A DNA stretch of 64,000 nt from an uncultured Coriobacteriales bacterium. GTDB lineage: Bacteria; Actinomycetota; Coriobacteriia; Coriobacteriales; UMGS124. The stretch's first letter is position 1, and each line of letters begins with the position of its first letter. The notes beneath the pieces were generated by a model. The model saw only the letters and a program-made list of their open reading frames with translations, was not told the origin of the DNA and made no database searches. Where the stretch lies: positions 1 through 64,000 of the forward strand of contig CAKUAI010000016.1 of assembly GCA_934636245.1 (NCBI GenBank), written 5' to 3'. Shown here one piece after another: positions 52,184-61,330 of this stretch. The position numbers and the translations under genes are program-made.

Positions 52184-52197
52184 AAAATGCCCTGGTA
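52184..52197 (+). promoter_or_regulatory. AAAATGCCCTGGTA motif, duplicated copy
   Basis: This is the counterpart of 47681-47694 in the duplicated upstream region. The preceding 52110-52183 also matches 47600-47680 in patches, for example GAGGACGTTCGG. Confidence 0.35.
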
Positions 52198-52225
52198 TGT
52201 GGGCAAGTTATGTGGGAGGTTCTTG

Positions 52226-53440
52226 ATGGCGGCTCATTTCAGGCAGGATGTCGAGCGGGTTTGTTCGGGCGAATGCGCGCCCTGCGATTCGATTGGCGAG
52301 CAGGGCTGCGGTCAGCATTCGGGCGAGAAGCCGCACGGCCACACGCGCCGCGCCTCCGTCGTGGGCGGCATCTGCCTGGCGGCGGACTTCGTCGAGGGGC
52401 TCAAGGCAAAGGCGGCGACGTGTCGGACCTGCTCAACGAGACGCTCGCCGCGTTCAAGGGGCTCGACTTCGCGAGTGCAAGCGGGCTCGCGGCGAAGGCC
52501 TCCGCGGCCGTCTCGGACCTCCGGTCGCAGATGCAGGGGCCCCTGTGGGGCGTGGCTGAGGCGTGAGAACATCGCCGGGCTGCCCTCGGACAGGGTCGAG
52601 CTCGTCGTGGGCGACATCTGCGACGCCGGGCTCCTCGACGGGCTTGTCCCTGGGTGCGACGCCGTCGTGCACTGCGCCGCCGAGACCCACAACGACAGCT
52701 CCATCGCCGACCCCGGGCCGTCCCTGCGCACGAACGTCGAGGGGACGTTTCGCCTGCTGGAGGCGGTTCGCAAGTACGGGGTTCGCTACCACCACGTCTC
52801 GACCGACGAGGTCTACGGCGACCTGGCCCTGGACGACCCCGCGCGCTTCGCCGAGGAGTCGCCCTGCCGGCCGAGCTCTCCTTACAGCTCCACGAAGGCC
52901 TCCTCGGACATGCACGTGCGCGCCTGGGCCCGCACGTGCGGTCTGAGGGCGACCATCTCCAACTGCTCGAACAACTACGGCCCCTACCAGCACGCGGAGA
53001 AGTTCATCCCCCGGCAGATCACCAACGTCGTCGACGGCGTGCGTCCCAAGCTTTACGGCGACGGCCGCAACGTCCGCGACTGGATCCACGTCGACGACCA
53101 CTCTTCTGCCATGTGGGAGATCCTGGCCTGCGGGCGCCACGGCGAGACGTACCTCATCGGCGCCGACGGCGAGCGCGGCAACATCGACGTGCTGAGGGCG
53201 ATTCTCGCCGCCATGGGCAAGGGGGCCGACGACTTCGACTGGGTGCCCGACCGCCCCGGCCACGACCGCCGCTACGCCATCGACGCCTCGAAGCTGCGCC
53301 GCGAGCTCGGCTGGCGCCCCGCCCACACCGACTTCGCCGAGGGCCTGCAATCGACCATCGACTGGTACCTAACCCACGAACCCTGGTGGCGCCCCGCCAA
53401 GGTGGCGAGTGAAGAGCGGTATGCTGGGAGGGGGAGGTGA
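52226..53440 (+). pseudogene. rfbB: Chimera: decayed DUF4012 5' end joined to rfbB lacking its NAD-binding start
   Basis: Bases 52226-52559 are a degenerate copy of the 5' end of the DUF4012 gene, with an internal deletion near 52380 and a one-base deletion near 52407 that shifts the frame. From about 52563 the sequence becomes rfbB starting at ENIAGLPSDRV, and continues through HVSTDEVYGDLAL, the catalytic YSSTKASSDMHV and NNYGPYQHAEKFIPRQ to a normal C-terminus. By chance the whole stretch is one open frame of 404 codons. The GGxGFIGS dinucleotide site is absent, so dehydratase activity is unlikely. With the 5' fragment at 49668 this leaves no intact rfbB in the window, and rfbA, rfbC and rfbD are not present. 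Confidence 0.8.
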
Positions 53441-53517
53441 GGGGGTGCGGGGCTTGTGCATCGATAGGCACGGGCATCGTGGGTGTATACCAAAGGCCCT
53501 TCGTTACCCTGGTGTGA

Positions 53518-54354
53518 TTAGGGCATGCCCTTTTCGACCCATTCCATACCAGCGTTAACATAATCCAAGAGTCCGCGCAAATCGTCGACATTGTGCATCG
53601 AGCGTGGCCAACCGGTCTTTGAAATGATAGTGCTTGTCTCGATGACACAATCAAGTGCGAAGTCGATGAGTTGCTGCATCTCAGCAACTTTAAGAGAGAA
53701 CTTTTTGCTTAACCCATCGTAATCGAGGGCTTCGAAATCGCTATGTGCAAAAACCTTGTTGCGCTGCTCCCGTAGTCTGCTGGTTAACTTTTTGAGTCCG
53801 TTAAGACGCTTGTACCATAGATCAATGAGGCCTGCTGCATCAATGTATATGAGCGCGGGCCCAGGGGAATCGACATTACAAAGACTTTCGAAGCTTCTTT
53901 GAGAGTCGACCTCTGCACGAAAGAATCTCTCCTCATCAGCCGCCAAAGTATGCCTGATGGGTTTTGTTTTGTCGAAGCCGGGCCGTTCGCTGAACAAGGT
54001 GCAAGCGCGTGCGTCAATCTCGGCAGTCATGCTCTTGCAGTCTTTTAGCAGTGCGCCAATGCTGATATCGCTGCCCCCATCGAAAAGTCTTGCGCAATTC
54101 ATGAAACAAGATTCCACAATAGCCATGCGTGCAAAGCTGAAAAAACAAGGCGCACAGAGGACATCCCGATTGTATGAGGTGGGCGCCTCGCACAGCTCGC
54201 GAAGAATAGTGAGCTCCACGTTGGCGTAAAGTGCTTGCTGATATAGAAAGTAACAGCGTTCTGCCAAATCGAGAAGACCCGCGTTTTCGACTTCAGCTGC
54301 CACATCAGATCGCAAGCCGAAGCGAAGATCCGCGCCGCTTACAATGCCAGGCAT
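53518..54354 (-). CDS. HEPN (AbiU2-like) protein, putative abortive-infection ribonuclease
   Basis: The 278-residue helical protein resembles the AbiU2/HEPN group. The key segment LREQRNKVFAHSD (about 192-204) contains the R-N-(x4)-H ribonuclease motif of HEPN domains. The rest is helical with an aromatic-rich N-terminal half (LAERCYFLYQQALYANVELT). HEPN proteins of this type cleave RNA in phage or toxin-antitoxin responses. It lies 72 bases behind the IetAS-like pair on the same strand with a hairpin between, so it is probably a separate unit. AAAGGAAC precedes the start at a slightly long distance. Confidence 0.65.
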   Translation of the reverse strand: MPGIVSGADLRFGLRSDVAAEVENAGLLDLAERCYFLYQQALYANVELTILRELCEAPTSYNRDVLCAPCFFSFARMAIVESCFMNCARLFDGGSDISIGALLKDCKSMTAEIDARACTLFSERPGFDKTKPIRHTLAADEERFFRAEVDSQRSFESLCNVDSPGPALIYIDAAGLIDLWYKRLNGLKKLTSRLREQRNKVFAHSDFEALDYDGLSKKFSLKVAEMQQLIDFALDCVIETSTIISKTGWPRSMHNVDDLRGLLDYVNAGMEWVEKGMP

Positions 54355-54386
54355 AGTTTTTGTGTTCCTTTTATAAGGACCGGAAG

Positions 54387-54414
54387 GGGGCGGCGCGGGT
54401 ATAACCGCGCCGCC
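54387..54414 (-). terminator. Hairpin after the protease gene
   Basis: GGCGGCGCGG pairs with CCGCGCCGCC around TATAA-containing loop, followed on the minus strand by a C-rich run rather than T. It probably ends the IetAS-like operon. Confidence 0.5.
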
Positions 54415-54425
54415 ATTGAGCTCGG

Positions 54426-56623
54426 CTAGCTGCCTATCCTCGCCCTGGTACTGCTGGTCAGTTTTACGCCCTCATGCCAGAAGCCATATTGGTCGAGAAG
54501 CCTCGCTGTCTCGTTGTAGACGGGGGCCTTCTTTTTCGGATCGCGAACGGTGACCATCAAGCAGAAGCCCTGTTCTAAGACTTCGCCGGTTACTATGCTC
54601 TCTCTTTCAGCCGCATCGCGATATGTCCCTTTAAGCCGTATGAACCAGTGCTTGCCTTGCTCAACGGCTCGCAGATTGGCGTTTGTTAGCTCTGAAAGGT
54701 CAATGGCGTATTTCTTAACGGGATAGTATTTGCCGCCGTATTGGATTAGCATCCGTTCCCTTTGTGCGAAGTCTTCTGAAGAATTCGCCTGCTTTCGCTT
54801 GCTGTAAAGTGATGGCAGCAAGAGATTCTTAGCGCCTTTCCTCCCGATGGGGTTCAGAATCATGGGTTTAGTTATATCTCGGTCCCCCAGCTCATCGTAA
54901 GAGCCAAATTTTACTTCTATATCGGATTGGCAGTACTCGCCGCCCTGTCTGTGATCGAGGATGGGATTGGAGACAAGCGTGAGAGTAATTTGCCCGGTGT
55001 ACTTTCCATCAGAAATGAGACACTCAGGCATAGGGAAGTCTAGAATATCGATGACTTGGCCTTTTTGGAGGGTATCCCTCAAGACCAAGGTGGAGGCATA
55101 GGGGCCATCAGAGAGGATGTTTGCAACCTCGCCTGGAACGCCAAATCCCATCTCATCCACTTTGGAGTCATTTGGGACCAACACGTCACCTGGGAACTTG
55201 GCCGAGTGGACAATCATGGACTTGACCCCGGTCTGGCGAATCTTCCCAAAAGGGTCAATGCCTGCATTTCCTCCATAGTGACATACCTCGGGCTTGATTA
55301 TATATTCTGGGCCGGGACCTTGTCTTGAAACGGGGATGCTTCGCCAATCCCCGCTATATCGAAAGGCCCCCTTGCATGGGCGACTGACCCCACGGTTAGG
55401 GCTCGCACCGAATCGGCACCACGGCTCAAGCGCCCCTTCTTCTCATTTCTGCAAAAATTTGTACAGTTTCCTGCGGATTTACAGATGAGTACACCATAGC
55501 GATCCTGAATTTCGTCCAATGCGGCGGCGAAGTCGGAAAACTCGTCGTTGCCAATCTCTCCATCGATGCTGATGGATAGGTTCCATACTTTCACTTCTCC
55601 CGAGTAAAGACTCATTGCGCGCTTGATGCTATCCACGAGTTCATCTTCATCAACGCCGGAAGAGGGAAAAACCGAGGCGTCGACAATACGAGGTCTGGTA
55701 CCGCCGACCCACGTCTTCTTTTCCATTTCGTCACCGTACAAAGCAACGCCTGCTACGAACGTACCGTGCGAGAGATCAAGGTCCTGCTCGATGTAGGGGG
55801 ACCAGCGTTGGCCTTTCAGCCATGGTCCGATATAAGCATTCTCTGCGATACCCGAATCAAGGATGCCAAGGATTGGGTATTCCTCGCCGTCTACGGGTGT
55901 TACCAATGCAGGGATATCAGAAACATCGAGCATATCAAGCGTTGCCTTTACCCTGGGCATAGGGGCAACGGAGAAAAGCAGTTCGCTGACCGAGCTGTCG
56001 AGAACAGATCTCAACTGCGCCTTGTTAGCATCAAGTTTGTACACCAATGTGTCGCTGGTGTACCTGACTCGTTTGAAGGTGAGGCCGGCGTCGTTTAAAT
56101 ACCTCTCGAATACAGATGTTGAGCCCTGATTATCTGCGCTAGGGACTAGTTTTACTTTGTAACACGCCGTATCGTCGGCTGCCAACTCAACGTTGGGAAT
56201 GAAGCGGCGGATATCGACAACGCAAGAAATTGCTTGGTCAAATCTTTCGGACTGTCCAAGATGCCTCTTAAGAATATCAACCTCATTGATACCCCCCAAT
56301 TCAATGACAAGAGAGTTGGAGCCTCGCATCCCCACCACTCCGTTTGATCGGGGGTTAAGAGTTAACATGTCAGCAACAAACTTGCGCTTGCTTTTTGATG
56401 TGTCCCGTTCGTCAAGACGCACCTCGAAAACGTAAGGAAGGTCAGGGTTGTGCGCTCTCTCCGTCAAGCCTTTCTCGAGCCCGCTGATAAGCGACATCGA
56501 CCTTGAAGTGAGTTCATCACCGACGAGGACCCAGTTGGGGGTGTCGTTGCCTCCGCCGCCTTCGACTTTCTGCTCGTCCATTTCCCGCTTTGCGAACAGT
56601 CTTATAGGCAAGAATTCTTCCAT
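54426..56623 (-). pseudogene. ietS: Subtilisin-like (S8) protease, IetS type, inactivated
   Basis: The N-terminal frame has the catalytic Asp (ILDSGIAE, about 257), His (SHGTFVAGVALYG, about 286) and oxyanion Asn (KSAGN, about 384). After GEASPF it goes out of frame at 55328-55330, where one base is missing from a T run; the family sequence continues in another frame as GPGPEYIIKPEVCHYGGNAG. It then joins directly (at about 55217) to the C-terminal region MIVHSAKFPGDVLVPND. The intervening block that should carry the catalytic GTSxAxP serine is deleted. The gene is thus doubly inactivated. Its ATG (56623) overlaps the stop of the upstream ATPase gene. Confidence 0.85.
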
Positions 56624-57717
56624 CACAAGGACCCTTCCTCTTTCATGGTCTTAGCCATTTCCTTTATCTTTCTTAAGGATGCCCCGAGTCCCTCATGTAT
56701 CTCAGTTTGGCTGCAGCCGTTTACAATCATGTATTCGATTAAATCGTCCTCGTCGGAAATGCCATGCTTTCTCACTATGTATGTTTGCCGCATCAGCTCA
56801 AAGCTGGTAAAAGCATTGCGGCCCTTCATTGCGGCCTCACAAAGCGAATTCTTGGTCACGGTGTCAAGCGTTGAGTAGCTAAGCCCTTCCAAACAACCAA
56901 TCTGCCGGGGACGAAGCCTTGCGCTCATCAGCGGAAAAATACGTTTCTCAGCATAAATCTCGACCTCCCTGCGACTCGGCATGGGAACCTCAATGGTCCT
57001 GTTGAATCGTCTCCAAATCGCAGGATCCAAAAGCTCATGGTGATTAGTGGCGGCTATGAGAATGCTTGCCTCAGCAAAGCTGTCAATGTTTTGTATGAGG
57101 CTGTTCACCACACGTTTGAGTTCGCCAAGTTCGTTTTCGTCATCGCGTTTTTTTGCAACAACATCGAACTCATCAAGGAACAAAACGCATTCTTGCCTGG
57201 TTGCAAAGTCAAATACTTTCCGAATGTTTTTAGCGGTGCTTCCAAGTAGAGACGACACGAGTCCATCAAACTGTGCTGTGACCAAGGGAAGATTGGTACG
57301 AGCCGCAATAAGGCGGGCTATGCTTGTTTTCCCGCAGCCTGGAGGGCCATAGAGAAGCAGTCTGCTCCCCGCTTCGATTCCGCGACTTTCCAAAATTGAT
57401 CTATTGCTATAAAGGGACACGAAGGAGTTAACCTCATCCTCCAAAAATTGACTGAGAACGAGATCAGTTCCAACGTCAGCCACATATTCAACATTGACGA
57501 TGTCCATTCGACTTTCCTGGTCAACCGGTCGGGCTGACATCCCGTCGAGTGTGGCAAAGCCTGGCTTCTTACCAGAGAGAGCATTACGAACTTTCGCAGC
57601 GAACCGGGCCTCACCTTCTCTCTCTAGATTGTTCGCAAGTGTGCTGGCATAGTTGTAGACTTTTGTTCTGTCACCGCTAAGACCGCCCTCTATTATCTTC
57701 AACATCTCTGCTTGCAT
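56623..57717 (-). CDS. ietA: AAA+ ATPase, IetA type
   Basis: The 364-residue protein has a helical N-terminus and a AAA+ module with Walker A LLYGPPGCGKTSIARLIAA (about 121-140), Walker B CVLFLDEFDVVAKK (about 176-189), sensor AATNHHELLDPAIWRRFN and a C-terminal helical lid. An AAA+ ATPase followed by an S8 protease is the layout of the IetAS anti-plasmid/anti-phage system. The start follows GGAGAAGCC. The ATPase itself appears intact although its partner protease is broken. Confidence 0.85.
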   Translation of the reverse strand: MQAEMLKIIEGGLSGDRTKVYNYASTLANNLEREGEARFAAKVRNALSGKKPGFATLDGMSARPVDQESRMDIVNVEYVADVGTDLVLSQFLEDEVNSFVSLYSNRSILESRGIEAGSRLLLYGPPGCGKTSIARLIAARTNLPLVTAQFDGLVSSLLGSTAKNIRKVFDFATRQECVLFLDEFDVVAKKRDDENELGELKRVVNSLIQNIDSFAEASILIAATNHHELLDPAIWRRFNRTIEVPMPSRREVEIYAEKRIFPLMSARLRPRQIGCLEGLSYSTLDTVTKNSLCEAAMKGRNAFTSFELMRQTYIVRKHGISDEDDLIEYMIVNGCSQTEIHEGLGASLRKIKEMAKTMKEEGSL

Positions 57718-58111
57718 GGCTTCTCCGTTCTAATTTGAAGGCAAATGTTCCAAATCAGTTTATCAGTCACTATAGTATAGGCATATTTGTTCCAATTTTT
57801 ATAATTATGTTCTATATTTCTCATCAAACGTCATAGATAGCCCACTCACAAATCATCTATGGTTGCCAGTCCGTAAGGTTTAGCCGGCCATCCATCTGCG
57901 CCACGCGAAGGCTTCGGTGGAGAAATGAGCGTTAGATCATGCTGCTGACGCTTTGCGTCGTCGTTCCTCGCCATGATGCCGCCGAGTATGAAGTCTCGCT
58001 CGAGCGGCGAAAGCCATCCGACCTCGCTCGCTTTTCATCAGAGCATCATTGCTAAAAGTAATCAAATTGTATCAATAATAGATACGAATATATAGATAAC
58101 AGCAATCACTT
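57718..58111. other. AT-rich promoter region of ietA plus a gene remnant
   Basis: 57720-57850 is strongly AT-rich compared with surroundings and should contain the ietA promoter. On the minus strand 57846-58020 an open stretch without good start ends SRGADGWPAKPYGLATIDDL; the part from ATG 57974 would be 42 residues. It looks like the tail of a lost gene. No family was recognised. Confidence 0.4.
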
Positions 58112-59002
58112 TCAGTACAGGCCGATGCCGTCGAACCTGCCGCCGGGAAGCTCGGCGAGCATACGCAGCACAAGGGCGCGGTCCTTGGGGTTGGAGGCGG
58201 CCACGGCCTCCTCGTCGGCGTCCAGCTCGGACAGGAAGCCGAAGCCGACGCGCACCTCCTCGGAGAGCCTCTCGGGCTTGGGCGTGGGCACGGCAAGGGC
58301 GCCGATGTCCTCGACGTCGAACTCCTTGGCCGTGCGCGGCCGCAGCCAGCGCTCGGGATCGAACGAGGTGCCGACGTGCGCCGGGCCCCACGAGGAGCCG
58401 CCCGCGCCGACGCCGTTGGCGTCGACCCATATCTTGAGCACGGCGAGCCGCCTGATGAGGGGCTTGTCGAGCATGTTCCAGAGCTGGCCTCGGCCGCATA
58501 GCCACGCGAGATCGTACATGTCGCGCGCCGTCGTCGTCCTGTTGAGCCTGGCTATCTTTTCGGCCACGTTCTCCTCGAGCCTGACTGTCCTTATCTTGGG
58601 CAGCGGCCCGCCGTAGCGCTCGTGGATGGGCATGGGCACCCAGCCCACCTCGACGGGCGCAAGCCACGGCGCGGGGGAGAAGTCGAGTTTGGTCTGCAGC
58701 GTGTGCTCGGCCACGAAGCGGCTGGAGAACGTCACGGACCACTTGCCGCGCCGCTCGGCGATGCCGTAGGAGAACGGGCCGATTGAGAGGCCGTCCACGG
58801 CGGCCGCGAACGCCAACGCGGCCTCGTCGCGGCTCTGGCCGACCTCGGCCACCGCGAAGTCAAGATCGAGCGAGAAGCGGCCCTCGTTGCCGGCGTAGAG
58901 CTTGCGGATGGCGGTGCCGCCCTTGATGACCACGGAGGCCAGCGTGCCGTTCTCCTGCAGCTCGCGCATCAACACGAGCGCGTCGCTTCGCGGCATGAAC
59001 AT
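58112..59002 (-). CDS. AbiEii/AbiGii-type nucleotidyltransferase, orphan toxin-like protein
   Basis: The 296-residue protein has the nucleotidyltransferase signature VVIKGGTAIRKLYAG followed by FSLDLDF (about 26-50) and KIARLNRTTTARDMYDLAWL, all typical of AbiEii toxins. No AbiEi antitoxin gene is next to it, and no ribosome binding site precedes the ATG at 59002. Homology begins very close to the junction with an unrelated gene remnant on the other strand (59033), so the 5' end may be truncated. The C-terminal 60 residues are acidic and less conserved. Confidence 0.7.
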   Translation of the reverse strand: MFMPRSDALVLMRELQENGTLASVVIKGGTAIRKLYAGNEGRFSLDLDFAVAEVGQSRDEAALAFAAAVDGLSIGPFSYGIAERRGKWSVTFSSRFVAEHTLQTKLDFSPAPWLAPVEVGWVPMPIHERYGGPLPKIRTVRLEENVAEKIARLNRTTTARDMYDLAWLCGRGQLWNMLDKPLIRRLAVLKIWVDANGVGAGGSSWGPAHVGTSFDPERWLRPRTAKEFDVEDIGALAVPTPKPERLSEEVRVGFGFLSELDADEEAVAASNPKDRALVLRMLAELPGGRFDGIGLY

Positions 59003-59032
59003 GCGGAGTAAGACGGTGCCCCCGCCTGCGAC

Positions 59033-59383
59033 GGAGGCGTGTTCGAAGATGACTGGTACATGCGGGCCTGCCTGCGCAACGCCTCGCTCCGGCCGTCGTG
59101 CTTCTCCTGCCCGTGTAAGCGCTCGTGCGGCTCTGATATAACGCTCGGCGACTTCTGGGGGATTCAGTCCGCCCACCCCGAGGTTGACTTTGAGGGCGGT
59201 GTTTCCGTAGTCCTGTGCAACACGGCAAAGGGCGCGGCGGCCGTCGAGGCCCTGAAGCCCTGGCTCGAGTGAGGGGCGTCGTCGGTAGAGAAGGTGCTGC
59301 CCGGCAACCCGAACCTGGTGAAGTCTGTGACGCCGTATGAAATGCGCAAGAGATGGTTGATAGCGACACCCTTCGAGCCCCGC
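59033..59383 (+). pseudogene. Remnant of F420 hydrogenase/dehydrogenase beta-subunit-like gene (C-terminal part)
   Basis: The frame encodes ACLRNASLRPSCFSCPCK and CGSDITLGDFWGIQSAHPEV, the cysteine-rich C-terminal signature of this iron-sulfur flavoprotein family often found in polysaccharide loci. A TGA at 59270-59272 interrupts it, and homology-like sequence (VEKVLPGNPNLVKSVTPYEM) continues in the same frame to about 59383, exactly where the direct repeat of the following cassette begins. The N-terminal part is absent. It is a clear remnant. Confidence 0.65.
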
Positions 59384-59535
59384 TTTACTTATCACTCAGG
59401 AACATTTTGGCGCACTCTGCCCTAGGCGCGAGAAGTCCTCATGGCTTCTGCCAGGCATTTTAAGAAATTGTCGAGATGTCTCGAAGCCTGTTTTACTTAT
59501 CACGTACTTGCCTTTTATTTATCATTTAGTTATCA
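59384..59535. repeat. 152-bp direct repeat, left copy, with TTTACTTATCA motifs
   Basis: TTTACTTATCA occurs at 59384, 59492 and as TTTATTTATCA at 59514. The copy at 61052-61203 has the motifs at the same offsets (0, 108, 130), with near 90% identity by eye. Confidence 0.85.
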
Positions 59536-59567
59536 TCTGCCTGAAAACTACAACGAAAGGGTCTCAT

Positions 59568-61034
59568 ATGGGCAATGCGGATGAGATGGAGCTACTGTAC
59601 TCGCTTATAGGCTATCCCGCCGAAACGGAATGGCTTGAATTCAAGGACAGTAATTCCGATCCTGAGCGTATCGGCAAGGATATCTCGGCGCTTGCCAACT
59701 CAGCCGCGTTCCACGGTAGGGACTTTGCCTATAAGATATGGGGCGTGGAGGATACGACAAGGCAGTTGGTGGGGACGACTTTCAATCCACTGACTAAAAA
59801 GGCCAAAGGGAACCAGGACCTGTCCATCTGGCTCAGACGCTTCCTGTCAACTAATGCAAACTATGAGTTTAATACGATAGAGCGCGGTGGTCTCAAGTTC
59901 GTTGTTCTCGTTGTTGTGGCTGCAAACGGGCAGCCTGTTTACTTTGACAACGCCGCCTATATCCGTGAGGGCAGCAGTACGACGAGGCTTGTCACAGGGT
60001 CTGCCAAGGAGGCGGAACTTTGGAGACGGCTTCAAACCGAGGACTTCGAATCGCTTCCTGCCGAGAAGGACGTTGCGGTAGGTGAAATCTCCGAACTGCT
60101 TGACCTAGACGCCTACTATGGCCTTTTGCGCACACGGCGCCCGGGCAACATCGACGAAACTGTAAACGAACTGTGTAGGCAGGAACTCCTGTCGATTCAG
60201 GACAACGGGAGGTATACCGTCACCAACCTCGGAGCGCTTCTTGTTGCGCGCCGTTTGGGAGACTTCCCCGGCTTGCGTAAACGTACTTTGCGCGTTGTCC
60301 GTTTTGAAGGCGATGCCAACTTCGATATTCTAGACGACACGTTCTTTGACAGCGGTTATGCTCTTGCATTTCCTCAGGCCGAGCAGTTCGTTTCGGCAAT
60401 GACGTCGGCCAAGGAGGTCACCGAGGGAGCTTTTCGTCGGGTAAGAACAGAATACCCTCGCAGGGCTGTTCGTGAGCTGCTGTCAAATATGGTGGTTCAC
60501 CAGGACCTTTCTGACACAACGGCAGGGCCTGTCGTTTCGATATACTCCAACCGCCTGGAGTTTTCTAACCCCGGAACGACCCTTGTTCCAATCGACCGCC
60601 TGCTTAACGCCCGCCCGAAAACGCGCAATGCCGCCCTTGTGAGGGTCTTGCGCCAGATGGACCTCTGCGAGGAAGGTGGCACGGGGTGGGATCTTATTGT
60701 CGCGTCATGCGAGGCTGCTTTTATGCCTGCGCCCAAGGTGACGAGCGAAGACGGGCTGGGCACCGTTGTCACGCTGTTTGGCGGTCGCGCCTACGATCGG
60801 ATGACAAAGGCCGAGAGGCGCGAGGCTGCATACTGGCATGCCTGCCTCATGTATGCCCGGGGAAGCTCTATGAACAATCAATCCCTGCGGGCCCGGTTTG
60901 GCTTGGAAGACGAGAAGAAGAACCTGGTCGCCATCTCGCGCCTTATACGGGAATGCTGCGAGGCCGGGCTTATCAAAGGCGAAGACGAGGAGGCGAGCGC
61001 GAAGTTCCGCAGGTACATTCCCGCATGGGCGTAG
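59568..61034 (+). CDS. AlbA_2 (Schlafen-like) ATP-binding regulator
   Basis: The 488-residue protein starts with an AlbA_2/Schlafen domain (ETEWLEFKDSNSDPERIGKD, ALANSAAFHGRDFAYKIWGV, YIREGSSTTRL) and has a GHKL ATPase-like region at about 295-400 (YPRRAVRELLSNMVVHQDLS, RLEFSNPGT, EEGGTGWD) and a C-terminal winged helix. Such proteins are annotated as transcriptional regulators or helicase-related and some take part in phage defence; the exact role is unknown. AAAGGG precedes ATG 59568. The gene is bracketed by 152-bp direct repeats, as in a mobile or duplicated cassette. Confidence 0.85.
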   Translation: MGNADEMELLYSLIGYPAETEWLEFKDSNSDPERIGKDISALANSAAFHGRDFAYKIWGVEDTTRQLVGTTFNPLTKKAKGNQDLSIWLRRFLSTNANYEFNTIERGGLKFVVLVVVAANGQPVYFDNAAYIREGSSTTRLVTGSAKEAELWRRLQTEDFESLPAEKDVAVGEISELLDLDAYYGLLRTRRPGNIDETVNELCRQELLSIQDNGRYTVTNLGALLVARRLGDFPGLRKRTLRVVRFEGDANFDILDDTFFDSGYALAFPQAEQFVSAMTSAKEVTEGAFRRVRTEYPRRAVRELLSNMVVHQDLSDTTAGPVVSIYSNRLEFSNPGTTLVPIDRLLNARPKTRNAALVRVLRQMDLCEEGGTGWDLIVASCEAAFMPAPKVTSEDGLGTVVTLFGGRAYDRMTKAERREAAYWHACLMYARGSSMNNQSLRARFGLEDEKKNLVAISRLIRECCEAGLIKGEDEEASAKFRRYIPAWA

Positions 61035-61051
61035 GGAATGACATCGGGACC

Positions 61052-61203
61052 TTTACTTATCACTCAGGAACATTTTGGCACGTCCTGCCCTGGCCGCGAG
61101 AAGCCTTCAGGGCTTCTGCCAGGCATTTTAAGAAATTGCTGATATGTCCCGAAGCCCGTTTTACTTATCACGTACTTGCCTTTTACTTATCATTTAGGTA
61201 TCA
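61052..61203. repeat. 152-bp direct repeat, right copy, with TTTACTTATCA motifs
   Basis: TTTACTTATCA occurs at 61052, 61160 and 61182. This copy begins 17 bases after the stop of the bracketed gene. A small AGAAGCC/GGCTTCT hairpin is present in this copy and, with changed stem bases, in the left one. Confidence 0.85.
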
Positions 61204-61330
61204 GTGCGAGTCAGGGTTGGGTGAACTTGGAAATCAAAGGCTCACGGCGTAAAGTTTTTGAGGATTAGACCAAGCAGAAGGGTTCCCCTATCCTTGTCGG
61301 CGACCAAGCTGACAGAACGAGAGGAACCCC

